64,000 nt of DNA, from NCBI GenBank assembly GCA_902557995.1, contig CACECL010000001.1, forward strand, positions 1 through 64,000, given 5' to 3'. The DNA is from an uncultured Pelagibacteraceae bacterium (GTDB taxonomy: Bacteria > Pseudomonadota > Alphaproteobacteria > Pelagibacterales > Pelagibacteraceae). Every line of letters starts with the position of its first letter. The first letter of the stretch is position 1. The notes beneath the pieces were generated by a model that was not told the DNA's origin, made no database searches, and saw only the letters and a program-made list of their open reading frames with translations. This document shows positions 63,417 to 64,000 of this stretch, in pieces. The translations under genes and the position numbers were made by a program.

Positions 63417-63446
63417 ACAAGCCCTTTAAAACTTTAAAGGGCTTGT
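63417..63446. other. Perfect 14-bp inverted repeat between SBP and permease genes
   Basis: ACAAGCCCTTTAAA-AC-TTTAAAGGGCTTGT; no T-run follows. Confidence 0.9.
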
Positions 63447-63465
63447 AAGTTCAAACTTTCACAAA

Positions 63466-64000
63466 TTGATAAAATATTTTTTTAAAAGGCTGTTTCAATC
63501 TGCTTTGGTGATGCTGGTTGTCGCCTTTGTGTCTTTCTCATTATTCAATTTTGTTGGAGATCCAATTAATAACATGGTTGGAGAAGAAACTTCTGACGAG
63601 GAAAGAGCAGAATTGAGAGAAACATTAGGCTTGATGGATCCAATACATGTTCAATTTTCGAGATTTATAGTTAATGCTTCAAAAGGTGAGTTTGGAATTT
63701 CATATCAATTAAGAAGACCTGTTTCAGAATTAATAGTTGAAAGATTGCCAGCAACTATTGAACTTGTGGTTATTTCAGCACTAATTGCACTTATAACCGG
63801 TACATTATTGGGAGTTTATACAGGTATAAATCGAAAAGGTTTTTTAAGTGATTTTGTTTTAGCCATTTCCTTGTTGGGGGTTTCACTCCCCACATTTGTA
63901 ATTGGTATATTATTTATATATTTGTTTGCAGTAATCTTAGGAATATTACCTTCTTTTGGAAGAGGAGAAGTTATTGATTTAGGTTTTTGGACTACAGGTT
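63466..64000 (+). CDS. ABC transporter permease (DppB/OppB family), truncated by window end
   Basis: TTG start, LIKYFFKRLFQSALVMLVVAFVSFSLFNFVGDP...LRETLGLMDPIHVQFSRF; no stop before window end. Confidence 0.92.
   Translation, partial: MIKYFFKRLFQSALVMLVVAFVSFSLFNFVGDPINNMVGEETSDEERAELRETLGLMDPIHVQFSRFIVNASKGEFGISYQLRRPVSELIVERLPATIELVVISALIALITGTLLGVYTGINRKGFLSDFVLAISLLGVSLPTFVIGILFIYLFAVILGILPSFGRGEVIDLGFWTTG

Overview
The window is AT-rich, densely packed alphaproteobacterial DNA. Its gene content and order look like SAR11/Pelagibacterales (inferred from protein families and synteny; no search was run). Most of it is housekeeping: pnt transhydrogenase, tkt-gap-pgk-fba-thiE-efp, yebC-tolQRAB-pal-cpoB-tilS-ftsH-folP-glmM-thiD-purA, rpoH, rluD, tsaC, xseB-ispA-dxs, aroC, pdxH, glyQS, ppdK, thyX, mrp, hflKC-degP-miaA, ilvBHC and a dpp-type ABC transporter. 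RNA genes seen directly are an unlinked 5S rRNA, initiator tRNA-Met, tRNA-Arg(UCG), and a circularly permuted two-piece tmRNA on the minus strand (51.7-52.0 kb, predicted tag ANESYALAA) that the ORF track partly mis-covers as the N-terminus of thyX. The most interesting region is 46.2-51.8 kb, between ppdK and the tmRNA. Six same-orientation copies of a short motif (AAGGGGCGTTCTGTTGCC and variants) separate small blocks of hypothetical genes. The motif is the 3' terminus of the tmRNA coding piece, so the locus looks like serial insertion of gene cassettes at the ssrA 3' end, with no integrase visible. Other points of interest are a phage-type RuvC at the ruvC locus with ruvAB missing, an orphan 5S rRNA embedded in polysaccharide genes, and several palindromes and extreme gene overlaps.
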